Of a DNA stretch of 64,000 bases, positions 47,966 through 60,429 are shown piece after piece. The stretch is from assembly GCF_051014685.1 (NCBI RefSeq), contig NC_135049.1:30335531-30399530 (forward strand), given 5' to 3'. Source of the DNA: Ptiloglossa arizonensis (taxonomy: Eukaryota > Arthropoda > Insecta > Hymenoptera > Colletidae). Both the position numbers and the translations under genes were made by a program. Each line of letters begins with the position of its first letter. Positions within the stretch are counted from its first letter, which is position 1. The notes beneath the pieces are model-generated. The model saw only the letters and a program-made list of their open reading frames with translations. It searched no databases and was not told the origin of the DNA.

Positions 47966-50894
47966 CCAGACTGCGCTTCTCTCTCTCTCTCTCTCTTTCT
48001 CTTTCTCTCTCTATCGAACCGTCTGCTGCACAATAATTGGCCCAATCGCGTGCGCGAAAACAAGACGCGCCGGACGCTGACTAACTATTCCTCGATATCG
48101 CGCGATTAAGGGGGGATAACCAAGGTGCAAGGTCGAAACAAAATTTTTATTTTATTTTTTTTTTTTTTTACTTTTTTTTCGAACGCGAAACTATAGCCCC
48201 AAAGTTTTACGTCGGAGTTGCGCGATATTTCGAAATAGCATTTAACCCTTTCCATACCGGATTATTTGCTTCGATAAAAATATCCGCGCAGCGGAATCGC
48301 AAAGTGGATCGAAATGTGTAAATATCACGTTCTGTGGGATCGTCGGGTGAATTTCGCGCGGAATGTAGAGTTGGATGTTTTCTAAAAAAAATTCATGCGT
48401 GGAAAATAATTGTACGGTTAAGAATTCTTTATAAAAGACTTCGTATCGTATCTTTCGACACTTTTTCTACAATTGTTATCCATTGCGTCACGAGTAACGT
48501 CGTATTCGCGTTTATCGTAGTGCAACGCGCGTTGTTAATCGTCTTTGTCGATTATCAACCGCGCGTTCCCGCACACAGTGTTCTTCGATCGCGAAACGAC
48601 TCCGGTTTGCGAGTTAACGCAAACGCAAATACATGTATATATATAAAAAAAAAAAAAAATAGCACGCGTAATAATTTAAAGGGTAAATATTTGAAGGACC
48701 ACCGGAATTAGATATCGCGCGTGCCGCGGTTATCGATGTAAAAGGCAAATATTGCCCTTTAGCGCTCTTTTATTCCGATCGAGCAAGACCACGGTGAACG
48801 AAGCTAGCTCGTTTTACACGGAAATACAATTTCGACAAATTCCCCTCTCGCTCTCCACTATCGACGATCCTCGTGTCGCGAGCTGTGCGCGCACAGGCTC
48901 GCTGGAAAACTGAAAAAGCGTCGTACGGTCCCGTTCACGAGAGCCTCTATCGAACCAACGATTTAACCGGGTTCGATGGGAAGAAAAAAAAAAGAGAAAA
49001 AAAAGAAAAAAAAAGAAGATGGCCGTGAAATTGCATTTTCCCGAGTCGCGAGAGATTAAAACGCACCACCGTTTCATCTATCGATTATCGAGCGTACGGT
49101 AACCTTTCGACGCTCTTTGGAAACTTGGCTCTCATGCGTCTCTACTTCGAAACGTTTGGATCTCTGTTTTGCGTTAAGGATCGTACGAGACTCGTTTCGA
49201 CGTCTCGATTAAAATCGCGCTCGGACGTGGATCGTTGTATCTGCATATTTCCGCGCGGAATAAGCCAGTCGAAGGTTAAACGCGTTGTGTACGCGATTAT
49301 CGACGCTGGGCGTCCGAAACAGCAGGCACAGACGGAAATACCCCGCCGGTCCAGGATACCGTCGGTTTCGCTGGAGGAGGGGGGTCGAGGGGAGCGTACG
49401 GTAGGGACGGATGCATTCGGAGGTTCGGTCGAAGGGGGGCTGAAATCGGCTTTAGAGACGGTGTGTAGTGTTTGCACGGGTTACCGACTGCATCCCTCTG
49501 CACACAACTCCACCCTCGCACATCGGCTCGGCGCACCGAAAGGTGAGGGTCGTGAGAGTGCTCCGACGTGTCTCTCGTTCGAATAAATTTCCACCTACCC
49601 GCGATCGATATACCCGGATCGGTGGTCGAAACACCTGCGCGTTACTTTCGATTGTCAATCTCCAGGGAAATTATACCCGCGAGGTACGAAACTTGCCAAT
49701 TTTTCGAGTCGAACGTTCATCGTATCCGACCGTCCAGCGCGCGTTACGGAACAACGCGAATCGTTTCGATTTCGGGCACGAGTCGGGGAATCTGGAGCAA
49801 AGGGAGGAGGTACGGTTTTTTATATTTGAAAATTGCATCGGTTCGGTTTGCGACGTGATCGATATCGGATCGGTGGAATCGGTGCTCGATCGTTCGCAAG
49901 AGCGAACGTCGAGCGCGAACGAACCAAGTAAATATTAAGATACAAAGTGGAGTAAACGTTGAGCAGTTGTTGAGACAGGGTACAATGTGCTGCGACGAAA
50001 TAATCGTTTCTCGCGAAATCTCGCTCCGAACGGTACTATTTTTGATACTCCGTTTACTATTTAGGGCATCGCGGAGCGCCATTATCTCGAACAGGAAGAA
50101 CGAATATTGCGTATTCGAGGTTCTTCCGGTACCGCGAGCCGCAGAATACGATAATCGCGGTCTCGAACAATCGAAGCTCGACGTGGCTGCCTTCCGATCG
50201 CCTTATCGCGTCTCCGCGGTTCCCCCGCCTGGTAATTGCACGATTATTTTCCACGTTTCGCGGTACACGGCGGCGTACTCGCGTCGCCCTTGGCGTTTAT
50301 TTTTCGGAACCACTTTCTATTTTAAGCCGCGGCTCGGGTAGGCGTTCCGTGCCCGCCAAAATTTGCATCTTTTCTGCGGGCACCGTCTTAAATCACCTCT
50401 TATCCCACGGATCTTGCCGACGACGGAGCCTTGACCGGCTCCAGGATTCCGAGAAAATCGTGTCCCGCGTCCAGTGAAAATACCCCACGGTTCACTTTTA
50501 CCGTGCCGCTTGTCCACCGTTTGTTCCATTATCGTTCCTTTCCGCGATATCGAACCCGTCTCGACCGACACGGCCCACGACGAAATCAAAATTCCCATCG
50601 AGCCAGACGGAAACCGAAAGAAACCGTCCATTTGCGGAAATCGAGCTCGAGAAGCCTCCCTTCTTCCCTACCGAATAGCGAAAGAAACGGTTCAACGAAG
50701 AATCGAACTTCCCGGACCGGAATCGCGATCGCTCCGTTCGGTTTTCTCGCGAGATCGCGTCCAAATTGGAGCTACTTTCGTCCCCTTTGTCGAAAACGTC
50801 CCGTCTCTCGTTCACAGGGATTTACGCGTACGGATATATTCTATATTGGTGATCTTTGCTATTAATATAGTAACGTTTGAAGTTATGGGGAAAT

Positions 50895-51545
50895 ATTAGC
50901 GAAAGACGTCTGTACTTTACTATAAAACTTTATACGAAAAATATCTTTACAAACGTCGTAAGTAAAGTGGTTAATATTTCCTGGTCGGTGCATCGTGCAA
51001 CATTTTGCATGGGATGCACCCACCGTTGACTTCGAGATACAATTCGGTGGTTTTGTTTCTTTATTATTTTTTACAACTCTGATCGTTCGATGATGGAAAA
51101 TCAATTTCGATTATTAATAGGTAAAAAATCTATCTTTCTGTGAAACTTTATTCGAAACGTATCTTTGCATCATAACTAAAGTAGTTAGTATTCCCTGGTC
51201 GGTGCATCGCGTAGCTCTCTGCATCGAATGCACCCTTCGTTGACCTCACGGTGGCTTTGTTTCTTTATTATTTTTTCCAACTCTGATCGTTCGATGGTGG
51301 AAAATCGATTTCGATCATTAACAGATAAAAAATCTGTACTTTACTATGAACCCTTATTCGAAACGTATCTTTACAAACATCATAAGTAAATTAGTTAATA
51401 TTTCCTGGTCGGTGCATCGCGTAGCTCCCTGAATCGAATGCACCCTTCGTCGACCTCGCGATACAATTCGGTGGCTTTGTTTCTTTACTATTTTTTCCAA
51501 CTCTGATCGTTCGATGGTGGCAAATCGATTTCGATCGGTAGCAGG
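50895..51545. repeat. Three-copy tandem array, unit about 205-220 bp
   Basis: The word ctgatcgttcgatg lies at about 51,078, 51,285 and 51,503, giving offsets of about 207 and 218. Each copy also carries atttcctggtcggtgcatcg (or a close variant), cgaatgcaccc and ggtggctttgtttctttatt. The three copies differ by small deletions. Confidence 0.88.
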
Positions 51546-51919
51546 GTATCTCCACTCGCCTCTCGAGGTCGCGATCGAGGGAAAAGAAGGCGAAACGGTC
51601 GCGCGGTGTGCAGGCCTTCTAACGCCTAGTCCGCGATGTTGGACGTTCAATTGACTCTTACCCGGCGACCTACCTGTCGGGACAACCTTGACGCATTTCA
51701 ATGGGCACAGCCGCGGCAACCAGTTTCTGCGATAATGCTCGACGGACTCCATAATCTTGCCGTAAAAGGAACAAAGCAATGGTGTCAAGTCTGTCGGCGA
51801 CACATCGCGCGTCTGGCAGGTGCACATCGCGACGCTTGTGCCAGGAGACGCCAGTTGGCTCGCGAGTCCTTTTCGTTGGTGCGCCACGGCACGGTACAAC
51901 GCGTCGGTCCGTTCTTCCT

Positions 51920-51985
51920 CCTCGTCGTCGTCTTCGTCGTCTTCGTCGTCTTCGTCGTCGTCGTCGTTGTCGTCGTCGTTGCGTG
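51920..51985. repeat. (TCG)n-rich trinucleotide microsatellite
   Basis: The stretch is about 65 bp of TCG/TCT/CCT triplets. It gives Ser, Arg, Val, Asp/Glu or Thr runs depending on the frame and is not evidence of coding. Confidence 0.9.
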
Positions 51986-54900
51986 CGGCTGCAGGTGCAA
52001 ACTGCAACGAGCACCGCGCAGATGCGCGGTTGGCTCTCGGCGGGTCGCCGGTGCGGCAATTTTCTCCCCTGAAATCGGCTTCCCTTCGACGACCTAGCCG
52101 CGAAAAGAAGCGCGAGCTTTTTTTCCTCCTCTTGTTAATCTGCGGTGAATTACGAGCAAATAAACCCGCAGGTATAAAGACGCATATGGCGCGCGAGGCC
52201 CGTCCCTCGATCTTTAAATATTCTCAACGTTCGCGCTTTTATACGCGGCACGGTCGGCCTTTTCACGAGCGTTTTATCTCGTGGAATTCACACCGTCCCG
52301 ATATCAATGGCGTATCACCGGTATCCCCGAAATCGGAAAGATGGAAGAAAGTTTACCGAACCGATGCGTCAATCTCGACGAAATTCGTCGAAGTTCTCCG
52401 ATGGTACGCGATGGAAAAATGGTAAAATTCACTCGACTAGGAAAATTAATCTCAAATTTACGTCCACGATGATAGACGGACGGACAGAAACGAAGTTTTA
52501 TCCGTAGGATAAACGAGAGCGGTAACACACGGCAATTTATTCGCAACGATCGTTCCATTGAACTTTCGATCTTTTATTCTCTCCGCGAACGAAATGTAAT
52601 TTCGTTTCGTAATTCTCGGCGGTTGTAAATTTTATCGGCTATCGAGTAACCACCTACCGTTTGGAAATGTTCAGTCGAGATACGTTTGTTCACCCTACGG
52701 TGTTTGGAATTTTTATCGACGGAACCACTTCGGTTTACGAACGTTTCGCTGGTACGAAATCCGTTCGTCCCATCGTAGGAGACTCGTGATTGGATATTTC
52801 GCCGGTTCTCCGTGCCCGTGGTTCCGTGTTTTCCGATTGTCACGGAAACTACGACATCGGTCTTTGCGCGAGTTTCGAAACTAAGGAAATTCGCGTACCG
52901 CTGCCCTGGCTGAATATTTATTTCGCGGGGATTCGAGGGTAACTTTCGGCTCGGAGTTGGGTAGTTACCGGTGCACGCGAGTGTTCAGCAATCTCCGGAG
53001 GCCGCAGTCCGGCGCAGCCGGTTCGCGAAAGTAATTAAAATCGCATAGGACACCGGGGTTTACTTCTCGCGGCAAACAACGTTAAATGGTCGGAGTCCGA
53101 CTCGGTAAATCGCCGTCCCGAGAGAAATACCTCGATCCTCGCGAACCTTCGACTTTCTTTCGTAAAAATCGCCCTCGAATCGCGTCCGTGTCGAAACAAC
53201 GATATACTTTGTTGCTCGAAAGCTCGGAACACTTTGGCTTCTTTATGGAAACCAGTTTTTTCTTTTACAATCGAGTGTCGATTCGTTAAAAACTGAACTC
53301 CTGCCTCGATCGACGTCTCTCGTTTTCGGCGACGACGATCGATAAGATCGACGTTTGTCTCTCGTATCGAAAATTATAACGGAGCAATGCCCGTTTAACG
53401 CGCGAGGATGTCTTCCGTGTGACAAAAGTGCTCCAAACTTTTCAGCGGCAGTGTATCTCGACGTACAGAATCGATTCGAGCATTTCCGTGCAACGTTCTC
53501 GACTCTTTGTAGTCTACGTATGATAAATTTTTATACCAGAATAAAAAAAAATTTCTTTCGGTGTAACACAGTCACACGGAACAGAAATGCTACAAATTAC
53601 CACGGAAAGTTCACCGAAACTCTTCCCTCGATTGCGTCGATTGTATCCTCGTATCTTTCCGATACTTGGAAACTTTCGCGACCGTTTTCCTCCATTCCGA
53701 AGATTATTTAAAATCTCGACACACCTTTCCGCTATATGTGTCGCGCGTCTGTCCAGCGCGTACTTCTCTACTTTACGTTTCTCTTTAATTCGTAGCGTCT
53801 CGGATCGCGCGTAAAGGGTTACCGTTGAATGAACAACAACGATAAGAAAAATCGAGCGTCGGATAATGCAATCGTAAAGACAACACCGTATCCGGCCCGT
53901 TACAGGCTCGAAGCCGCGCGAGTTAATTGCTTCCCTCCGCGAGCATAATTCGCTTATTAGCCGTGAACGTTTCGCTCCGCGTCGAGGAGAAAATTGCGTT
54001 TCGGGGCGGGATGGGTCGTCGGGGTGAACGAGAGGGGTAGTTTCGGGTTGAGGGTCGGTGGGTGAAAAATTTCGAGACGCTCGGAAAGTTCGTTGCCGCG
54101 TATCGGGGGACGAAGTTGCGTTTCGGGGTTTCGTCGGGCCGCAATAAAGCTCGAATAGCTTCCAGTCTCTCTCGTTCGCGCGATCACGGAGGTTATTTGC
54201 GGACAGCGAGAGCACAACAGAGCGGAGAGCAGCCTAGAGCGCTATAGCGACAGTGACTTAGTTCGCGCCCCACTCATTTTTGATACCGCGGACCAAAATA
54301 GTACGCACCGAGCCTTTCGTTCGACCGGGTTTACAACGAACGACGGGAACGTTTACACCGTAAACGCTCGCTAAAAGTACCAATAAGATACAAACGAACC
54401 GCAATGCTGCTAACTCGTTGTACGCTCGATATTTTATCAAACTCGTGGAACACGTTAGTGCACAATCCAAAACCATCCATCGTGAAAGTTCACCGACAAT
54501 ATAGAAACTTGACTTTTTTTTGCTAATGATACATTTTTCTAATTTGCCCTTTTCCGCGAGATTTTGTAATTTCAATTTTACACGATTCGGTAAACCTGGT
54601 AGACCTACGCAGTGGATCGGTCGACTCGATTTCTTTTTCGAAAGGAAATTCTGTTTCATCCCTGATAATGCTTTCTTATTGTATGTTCTTTTCTTTTTAA
54701 TGGAACACTTCGCTTAGGGTACTAGGATCGTTTATATCGGCAAACGTTCCGTATTTCCGTAGGAACTCCTCCGAGCATCTTTCTTTTCGTTTCGGTAGCG
54801 GGTGTGTTGAATTCGACCGTTAGCAGAGTGTACCGTCGCGTCGAGTATCACTCGAGAGGCGTTTAACGCGCGTGTCATTTTCGGTTCGATACGCCTTCTT

Positions 54901-55046
54901 CGTATCGTGCTCGTTTACAACCGAGCGTTCGATACGAATCGGGCACACGGTACGCGGTATCGAACGCCCGGTGTAAACTAGCTCTCTGTGTCTGCGGGCT
55001 GCGGGTATCGCGGCGCACACAGGGTGCGACGAAAATCGAGCTTCGG

Positions 55047-55185
55047 CCGGTTGCAGACTGGTTCCTCGTGGCAAAAATAAGTCGAAATTACAGAGTCGAC
55101 GAGTCGACCGGTTGCAGACTGGTTCCTTCTTGGATGAAATTCAGCCCGGGTTGCTGTATCGTCTCGGTTGCAGCTTCGTTCCTTA
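55047..55185. repeat. Short tandem repeat, unit about 60 bp
   Basis: The 20-mer ccggttgcagactggttcct occurs at 55,047 and again at 55,108. A weaker third copy (tcggttgcagcttcgttcct) lies at 55,164. Confidence 0.8.
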
Positions 55186-56034
55186 CGCGGAATTATATTC
55201 CGATTACCGAACCACCGATTCGACGTGCTTTTTTTCTCTCTCTTCTTTTCCCTGGGTGACAATATAGATCCAAATTGCACAATTCTCGAAGCTCCGCGCG
55301 AGAACGATTACGAATCAGCCACCAGCCGAGCAGAAGAAAAATCTTCGGGTTCCTTCTACCCGAGGAAAAAATCCTTCGAGTTTATTTACGATCCAGAGAT
55401 CGTAGGTTGCCAACGAATCGGATCGGACGACACCAGCTTTCGATCACACGCGTTTTCGTTATCGGTTAACGCGATATCGCGCGTATGTGGCTATTTAACG
55501 AACGAGAGGCACCGAAACAGAGCGAGATGAAACGATTACGAACGACGAGTGGAACGCATTGGCGTAGACGCAAGTCTAGAGAATATTGACCCACGGGGAA
55601 ACAAAAATATTCATCTTTCTCGATACAATCTCGATACATTTTACGTAATAACGATCACCGTTGCGAACAAGCGGTATATGTTTCTTCGTATTTGTACCAA
55701 AGATACTTCGTTTTGTATATAACCACGGTTTTGTGTATTTCTCGGAGCTTCTGACCACTAGCGTCTAGATGTGGTCCGCGTGCAATGTTTCGATACGATT
55801 CTTTCTACGATTGGATTATACTCGCGAGGAAACAGTACGGCGAATAAAATTCAAAATCGTTGAATCCTCTTTCGGAATTTCCGTGAGAAACGACCTGGAA
55901 CGCAGAGCACGGAGGGCTCTCGAGTCGAACCGTGTTTTCAGTGATTCGTTAACTGGGATTAAATAGGCGGGATTGAGCACGGGAATGGAGCGTATTTCTC
56001 GAGTTAGATATTAATCTACTACCCGGTATATGAT

Positions 56035-56635
56035 AGATCGTTCGATAAGTTTTATCGAACGACAATTCTCATTGAACAACCTAGTACTATTCGATGAGTT
56101 TTATCAAAGGACAATATTCATTGAAGAATGTAGTATTATTCGGTAAGTTTTATCGGACGACAAAATTTATCGAACAATCTAGTACTGTATAATACGTTTT
56201 ATCGAACAACAGTACTTGTTGAACAACCTAGTACTATATAATACGTTTTATCGAACGATAATACTTATTGAACAATCTAATACTATTCGATAAGTTTTAT
56301 TGAACGACAATTCTTATTGAACGACCTAGTACTATTCGATAAGTTTTATCGAACGACAATATTCATTCAACAACCTAGTACTATTTAATAAGTTTCATCG
56401 AACGACAATACTCATTGAACAACTTAGTACTATATAATACGTTCTATCGAACGACAATACTTATTGGACAACCTAGTACTATTTGATAAGTTTTATCGAG
56501 CGACAATATTTATTGATCAATCTAGTACTATATAATACGTTCTATCGAACGAGAATACTTACTGAACAACCTAGTACTATTCGATAAATTTTTTTCGTTC
56601 GATAAAATTTATCGAACAACCTAGTACTTGGCGTA
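56035..56635. repeat. 49 bp tandem array, about 12 copies
   Basis: The marker tagtac (or tagtat) falls at 56,082, 56,131, 56,180 and 56,229 and continues at about 49 bp steps to about 56,630. Each unit contains a small inverted repeat, cgataa-gtt-ttatcg, followed by gaacgacaat and attgaacaacc. Copies differ at several positions, so the array is not newly made. Confidence 0.92.
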
Positions 56636-57365
56636 GAGATACCGCAGAGTCGCAAGGAAGAGATCGCTTTCGTCGCGATCGAGAGGAATACGATTATTGT
56701 TCACGGTGGAAGAATGGTTCGATTTTCGTGACTAATTTCGTGACAATTTTCGTGACTATTTGCGCCGCACCCTGTATACAGAACGAGTATGCACCGAGAG
56801 AAAAGCGAGCTGCGTTGGGAGCAGTACCGTGACGGCCACTGGCCTTCTTCGCCGTTCTTTATTCCTCCTCGACGACTCGCGTCTTCCCGATCTCTTTTAC
56901 CCCCCTCGTACCACCGGTGGCACTCGTCCCTCTCCCTCTCTCTATTTCCCTCTTTCTCCTTTTCTCCATCTTTTTCTCCTCTCTCGTTTCTCCCGTTCGA
57001 CCGGCTCTTTTTCCCGGTGCCTTTGCTCCCTTCTGTTATAAACATCCGAGGGTTCTATGGGTCAGTTACTCCTCGTGGCTGTTCATCGCGCGGCTATCGT
57101 CGGGATCTCGCGTCCGCGGTCTTGTATTTTATTCTCTCCGAGAGGGAAGAAGATGTGGGAGGCGTTGGTGGTTGCTGCTCGTCGTTCCGGAGGAGCTTTA
57201 TTAAAGGAGTCGAGCGCCACTTTGTCGACCGCTTCGTTTCCACGACGAATGGAACTCCAACTTGAATGGATCCCGACGAAACCTTTCCTCGGTGATGTGC
57301 ACGCGTTCGAGAATAATTAGAAATTGTATCTTCGCGATAACTCCGGAGCTTCGACTGTATTTTAA

Positions 57366-57601
57366 CCCTTTGGACTCGAGAAGATATCCTCGTTCGCCGC
57401 CTAATTCACTTTACTATTTTCCATCCGGGAGAACTTTTTGGTTTGGAGTTCAAATTTGAATTTAAATATTACGTTCTCGTATAGCGTAAACGCGTGTACG
57501 CGAAGTATATAAAAATGTTTCGTTTCGGATTAATTTTACGACTTGGAGGATTCTCTCGAGGCTTCGATTTCCGGTAGCAAAGAAGTCTCGAGTGCAAAGG
57601 G
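57366..57601. mobile_element. piggyBac-type MITE, 236 bp, intact TTAA duplication
   Basis: TTAA flanks both ends exactly (57,362-57,365 and 57,602-57,605). Termini are CCCTTTGGACTCGAGA on the left and its near-complement TCTCGAGTGCAAAGGG on the right, a 16 bp inverted repeat with one mismatch. There is no open frame of transposase size, so it is a non-autonomous element. Confidence 0.88.
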
Positions 57602-57867
57602 TTAAGCGTATCGAATATTTTGCTCGTATCGTGGAGCTCGATGCGTCTCGATTAGGTACAAACGCTCGATCGTCGAATCGTGGACGATGTGGTTCGGATG
57701 TTCTCGGTGCTCGAGTATTTTTGGCAACTTCTTAAGCGTTTAGAAAGTACGGATAACGGAAAAACGCGGGAACGTAACGTGACTTTCGTCACGTATTCCT
57801 TGGACTCCTTAGTAGCTGCCTCGGGTTGTAGCGTGGGCCGTGGAATAAATTATAATTGCCCGGAACG

Positions 57868-57868
<1 letters not shown>

Positions 57869-57918
<50 letters not shown>
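57869..57918. repeat. (TG)25 microsatellite
   Basis: This is an uninterrupted run of TG dinucleotides, 50 bp. It is Z-DNA-prone and likely polymorphic. Confidence 0.95.
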
Positions 57919-57920
<2 letters not shown>

Positions 57921-58789
57921 GTTTTTTCTCTTCTCTTCGTTTCAAATTAATACATCCCGATCGACTTGTTCGTGCTACCGAATCAACGATTTAAACACCC
58001 GTGGATCTTTCCTCCTCGATCCAACGACCATATTCGTCGTACGCTCGAAGACCGATCCGTTACCCACCGCGATTATAGCCTAATTACGTGCAAACCGAAT
58101 CTACGCGATCTATCGAGCCAAGGAGAACCGCGCTCGATTTGCTTTTCCTTTTCGAGATAATTAATAACATTATTCGTTGCCCTCGACCACTCGACTCGAT
58201 AAATCTCTATGGTCCCGCGAGATCGTTTAGGTTTCTACGGACGTTTCTATCGCGTTTTTGATCATCCTAACTCCTTAATTCGGATCCGGTGCATCTTGAA
58301 TTCGCGACATTTCGATTTCTTTGCTAGCAACATCCTCCGACGATTCGATCGTAAACATTTCCCGGAACAATTGATCTACACGCGCTTCTTGTGCAAATAT
58401 TTCACACTTACTCTCGCGTACACTAATGGTAATTAATCTCGAAGCGTTCTTTCGTCTGTGCACTCGAATTCTTCGGTTCGAAAATCGTCCAAAGTGTTTT
58501 GAAGTTGGCACAGTGAAAGGACCAAGGGAATTCCAGAAGTTATCGTAGTAGCTTCGAGCGTAGAAAAACGGTCCGTGGACGCGATAGGTCGAAAAAGACT
58601 CGAGGAACGCATTAGGGTTAATACAGACGATTATCTGTACGCATTCGGATGTTTTGCGCGGATGTTCGGACGAGGTGAAACTACGATCGATTCCGCGTCG
58701 TTGATATAGCTATAATGCAACATTTTGACCCGCTTGCCAAGAGAAACCGTAAATTTCGCGCGTGACATTGAACGCGTCGATGCCCCTTC

Positions 58790-59036
58790 CACGCGCGCGC
58801 GCGCACGCGAGCGAGCGCGAGCGCGAGCGCGCCGACTCCTCTCCGCTCGGTCTAACTACGCGGTGCGATAAATTTTTTTTTTGCACGCGTTCTCGGAGAT
58901 CGAGTTCACCGGTTTAAAAATATTGTAACCTCGACACGATTCAATTGTGCGCAATTCGGCGCGAATTACAATCCGTTTCGTAATTTTTACGCGCGTGTGT
59001 GCGCGTGTGCTCGCACGCTCTCGCGTGCGTGCTTTA
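58790..59036. repeat. Alternating GC-rich purine-pyrimidine tracts
   Basis: Two CG-rich tracts, about 58,790-58,833 (gcgagc/gcgc words) and about 58,990-59,036 (gcgtgt words), alternate purine and pyrimidine. They are typical Z-DNA-forming sequence. No gene was recognised nearby. Confidence 0.6.
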
Positions 59037-59101
59037 AAAATACCTTACGGACGGCGGATGTACGGACACGCTCGCACTCGCGCGAAAGTGTCCGCGCGAA
59101 T

Positions 59102-59226
59102 AAGTGCATACATTTTGCACGTCCGCGTGCATACCGCGCGTATAAGTGCATACATTTTGCGTATCTGCATATTGTGCATATATTTTGCATGTTCTTGCAT
59201 ACACGTGCATATAGTTTGCATATTGG
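59102..59226. repeat. TGCATA/TTTGC word cluster
   Basis: The phrase aagtgcatacattttgc occurs at about 59,102 and 59,142. It is followed by a run of tgcatat, attttgcat and tttgcatat words. It is either a degenerate short tandem repeat or a cluster of octamer-like (ATTTGCAT-type) sites. Confidence 0.5.
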
Positions 59227-59554
59227 CGGGTAGGTTGCGCGTGTATTCCCCGCGCGTGTTTCGCGCGCATAAACAACCGCGGTTTACCAACGACACTCGG
59301 CCAGTGTATTTATATCGGAGTGCGAAAAAGGGTCCGGCCCTCGTTCGCTGTTCCCTTCTCGGGGGAACTCGCGGATCTCTGGGTAACCGAAATCGAGCCA
59401 AAATTGGGCTCAGAGTTACCCCCCGCTCTCTCAACAAATACCATAAACGAGAGTGTAACGTTTATCGAAAATCATAAATTTTCCTTCCTTTTTAACCGTT
59501 GAACGCGTTCACCCTCTCTGTACCTACTCCTGAGGATTTATTTCAAAATTAATT

Positions 59555-59705
59555 ACTCGAAACTCTTATTCACCGAACCACGCACGTCTCTCAATTGGTC
59601 GAAACTTTTGTTCACCCATCTAGGTCTCTCAATTAGACGAAAGTTTCATTCACTCGTCCGTCAATTGGTCGAAAGTTTTATTCACTGGTCTCTCGATCGA
59701 AGACA
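59555..59705. repeat. Short tandem repeat, unit about 45-50 bp, four copies
   Basis: The phrases cgaaactcttattcac, cgaaacttttgttcac, cgaaagtttcattcac and cgaaagttttattcac follow one another. Between them lie variants of gtctctcaattggt. Confidence 0.8.
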
Positions 59706-60429
59706 ATGTATCTGCATCTTGGCGTAACATCGTGCGATACACAGCGGCGTGGCGTTCCCTCGGGTTACGGCACGAAAGGAAGCCTCCTCCTCGATGAAGC
59801 GTGCAAGTAACGAATACGTGTCAGAGACTCGTTAGAAACTTGTACAATATATCCGGGATTTTTTCAGCGTGGCTTAGAAAGCGACCTACGCGCGCGCTCG
59901 AAAAAGCGGCTAACTGCGTCGAGGCGATGGTAATGGAAGCTGCGGAAGCGCAAGTGTAATTTTCATTCGGTTCTCTTATTTTTTTTTCTTTTTATTTCTT
60001 TTTTCTTTTTTCTTCTCTTCTTTTTCGTTCGTACGAGGACCGCGTGTATCTACGCGGCACCGTGGCGTTCAGACGAATGGGAAAGAAGGTCGACGCGATT
60101 GCGAGCCATCGTGGCTGGCTGCTTTCTCTTTCTCTCCTCGCCGGGTGTCCACGTCCTCTTCCATCGCGTTTTCTCTCCGCGTTGCGCTTTCCTCCGTTTC
60201 TACGGGGCCCTCCTCTATTTCGCACACGCGCCCCGACTCTAACCTCCAAACCGTGAGAAACGGCGAGAGTATCGTCCTCGGTTATCGAACGCGTTTCTCC
60301 TTCGATTTCGCGTCCTTCTCGCTCCCAAGGATTTTCATCTCGTCGCGTTTACGCGACGAGGATCTTCGAGGACGTTTCCCCCCGATGCATCGTTGGGATC
60401 GCGTATGCTACGCGTCTCGTGGTCGGTGA

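Noticed and set aside
48242..48262. TTAACCCTTTCC, resembling a piggyBac-type end
   Set aside because: No inverted partner end with TTAA was found within about 1 kb. The nearby aaagggtaaat near 48,679 does not match.
51354..52007. 217-codon - strand frame with an acidic run
   Set aside because: Much of it is the TCG microsatellite and repeat-array sequence. Only the short middle part is kept, as a low-confidence finding.
54150..54260. Possible alternative nemo promoter (gagagcacaacagagcgg-like leader)
   Set aside because: Suggestive texture only; no core promoter motif, donor or coding start could be identified.
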